DNA from: Liolophura sinensis | Lineage: Eukaryota > Mollusca > Polyplacophora > Chitonida > Chitonidae | Direction: 5' to 3' | Assembly: GCF_032854445.1 (NCBI RefSeq) | Contig: NC_088295.1 | Coordinates: forward strand, 69,547,249 to 69,595,057 | DNA length: 47,809 nt | Part shown: piece after piece, positions 45,916 to 47,809 of the stretch | How the letters are laid out: each line of letters starts with the position of its first letter | Numbering within the stretch: position 1 is the stretch's first letter | Notes under the pieces: generated by a model | Told to the model about the DNA's origin: nothing | Database searches by the model: none | The model's input: only the letters and a program-made list of their open reading frames with translations | Translations under genes and position numbers: made by a program

Positions 45916-47704
45916 CAAGGCCTCCGCTGGGGGATTCCGAATAAGGGCGGAGTTAAAACGGCAGACAGCTTCACTCCAAGGGACATGCACCTGTCAAGTG
46001 CATGACAAACAGTCAGACCGGCACGGACATATTGTAACAAGTACATATATACCGGTCTAGCAATCGCAGCGCCTTATCAAAACTGTTTGCGTAAAGTAGT
46101 CTTAGATCATACCATAAATCACCATTAAATATGCTCTTTGGTTGAAACCTTAACCATACTGTAAAGCATGTGCTTTCTCCATTTTGGACTTACAGCAGAG
46201 CGGCGCATTTCGTAAGCAGAAAATAGGCGGTTCGTGTTATTAGAACGTTTGAACCGCACTACATACAGTTGTGAAATGAGCGAAAAAGACGATTTTTAAT
46301 GTGCCACGCATAGAGTTCATGTCTAACAATGCTATGGCTCGGAAGCCTACACACACTTCATGCCGAACCATCATGTTTTGTGCGTTTCCGTGCTACGCTT
46401 TTTATACTACTGAATTAAAACAGAACATGGGGAGGTGTAGGCCTACATGTATATCTAATTACGACTATCTATCTATATCACCATTATTCGACTATCTATA
46501 GTCCAGCACCTCACCTAAAAGAAATTTAACCCTTTTATGTAAAACGAAATAAAAAGAAACATCCCCCAAATAGAACCTCAGCAAAACGTCATCGTCGACC
46601 TAGATTATTTTTTGGCGCAGGCTTGTAAGACAGTACGATAGCCCGGATGGCTGTATGTAGGTTACACAGGTTACATAGATCTACAGGCATGTCGATCTTC
46701 TGGCTTAACGGTTGTCCCTCTTGGCATTATCACATGTGGTTCTATGATAGTACGGTACTAGCTATGATAGTGACTGTGGCAACATTCTAGTATAACTTAT
46801 ACTTTGACAGTACTTGTACATGTAGTCTACAACGAATGAGTAAAAAAAAAACTAAAAAATAGAGCTGATTGTTTAAGTGCTCCGGGGCATATTTTTAAAA
46901 TTAAGCTTGAACTCACACACTCACAGGGAACGACATTTACTTTAAGTAATATTATGTTTTACCACTACATGTATTTCCATTCCTTTTTTTTTTTAAAACA
47001 AATTATTGCAACTATGTTGTACTATAATTTGTTACGCCTCTGACCACATTTTTTGTGCAGGCCTATACTGTCTGATATTGGAACATGTATATACAGTGTA
47101 TTTGTAGTATTAAGTTAACACATTGTTAACTTCACAACCATTATGGGAGGGGCACTAAATTCCTGGCATGTCAGTTTTCATGTTTCGAGCACCAGTGTTT
47201 TTATAATTGAAATTCACGACGCTAAATATACCATTAATTATTGGTGTTGCAGTGCGTGTCAACTTGGATGTGGTTGGTTTGTGGGAATTATTGACACTAA
47301 AATTTCTGCTTTGGAGGAGGTGGGGGTGAGTGTCTGGGGGTGATTTGATCTCTTGCCCATGATATTGCCATTATGCATTTTCATCAAGTTTTAGACCCTT
47401 GATTTGTGATTGTGAATTGCATTTAATCTGTAAAGTTAAATGGTTCATCAAGCTAGAGTGAAACACATTTGCTGCAGCTTAGAAACCTTATCATTGCTCT
47501 GAATTATGTTGCTATACATGTAATTATGAAAACCTATACCCCACCTGTGAGAAAGATAGTCAGTTTCTTGCCACAGACTAGTAGCTTACTACGGGGTTCT
47601 CCATTATCCACCGTCTGTGACAGTATCTGCCATCATATACGCTCATTCCTCAATCTTTTTGTATACTATGAAAAAGGAGTTTTGTGTATAATTTTTGCAT
47701 GTTT
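45916..47704. other. Intergenic DNA, no gene supported
   Basis: Plus-strand frames of 66-79 codons (46301, 47143, 47469) have no recognisable domain. A moderately G-rich tract occurs at about 47315-47345. Nothing else was seen. Confidence 0.45.
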
Positions 47705-47809
47705 ATAATTTGGAAACAAAAGTACACTGGTTGGATTGGCAAATTTCAGGGCTTCACAAAAAGTATAATTTTATCAGTCTATACAGATTTATGTAACGCA
47801 ATAATGTTG
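47705..47809 (+). repeat. Dispersed repeat, copy 2 (cut by the window end)
   Basis: AATTTGGAAACAAAAGTACA, TGGTTGGATTGGCAAATTTC and AGGGCTTCACAAAAAGTATA, then ATTTTATCAGTCTATACAG, correspond in order to 33345-33435. The match runs to ATAATG near the window edge, so the element probably continues beyond it. Confidence 0.75.

Overview
The window is eukaryotic nuclear DNA from an invertebrate animal, most likely a lophotrochozoan and plausibly a mollusc. Its genes have short exons with GT-AG introns. Intergenic DNA is AT-rich with many ACATGTA-type words. It carries SINE-like repeats of the kind common in molluscs: one family ends in GAATATTCTTGAGTACGGCG plus a CAAATAAATAAA-like tail, another ends in GACGTTAAACCCC plus CACTCACTCACTC. 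The species cannot be named from sequence alone.

Layout. (1) 1-2450 is a 55-bp minisatellite of about 45 copies lying just upstream of, and probably within an intron of, the first gene. (2) 2610-5931 (+) holds the last five exons of a receptor-tyrosine-kinase-like pseudokinase whose HRD, catalytic-loop Asn and DFG positions are all lost; a 200-N assembly gap lies in one intron. (3) 5.9-23.2 kb is gene-poor and repeat-rich: a 32-bp minisatellite with a 128-bp higher-order period, a MITE-like element, SINEs, a 1.05-kb fold-back element and a decayed Ty3/gypsy pol on the minus strand. (4) 23238-23752 (+) is a small unassigned exon or gene (154 aa from a strong Kozak ATG). (5) 26835-37017 (+) is a complete 17-exon CFAP91 (MAATS1/AAT-1) gene, coding for an axonemal radial-spoke-base protein. 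The model is continuous except for one apparent missing base in exon 16. (6) 38569-43766 (-) is a complete PKNOX/Prep TALE-homeobox gene, convergent with CFAP91. I place its 5' untranslated exon and promoter near 45.8-45.9 kb. (7) 46-47.8 kb is intergenic and ends in a dispersed repeat shared with a CFAP91 intron.

The genes do not form a pathway. They are a ciliary structural gene, a developmental transcription factor and a pseudokinase that happen to be neighbours. All exon models come from reading frame, splice sites and family resemblance by eye. The summed coding lengths check out: PKNOX is exactly 602 codons including stop. CFAP91 is 2252 nt, one short of 751 codons, which agrees with the single-base frameshift. 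The most noteworthy items are the triple-degenerate pseudokinase, the 880-bp (16 x 55) higher-order period in the minisatellite, the 1-kb fold-back element, the partial exon duplication and inverted SINE pair in CFAP91 introns, and a candidate RFX X-box in the CFAP91 promoter. I found no convincing undescribed multi-gene system.
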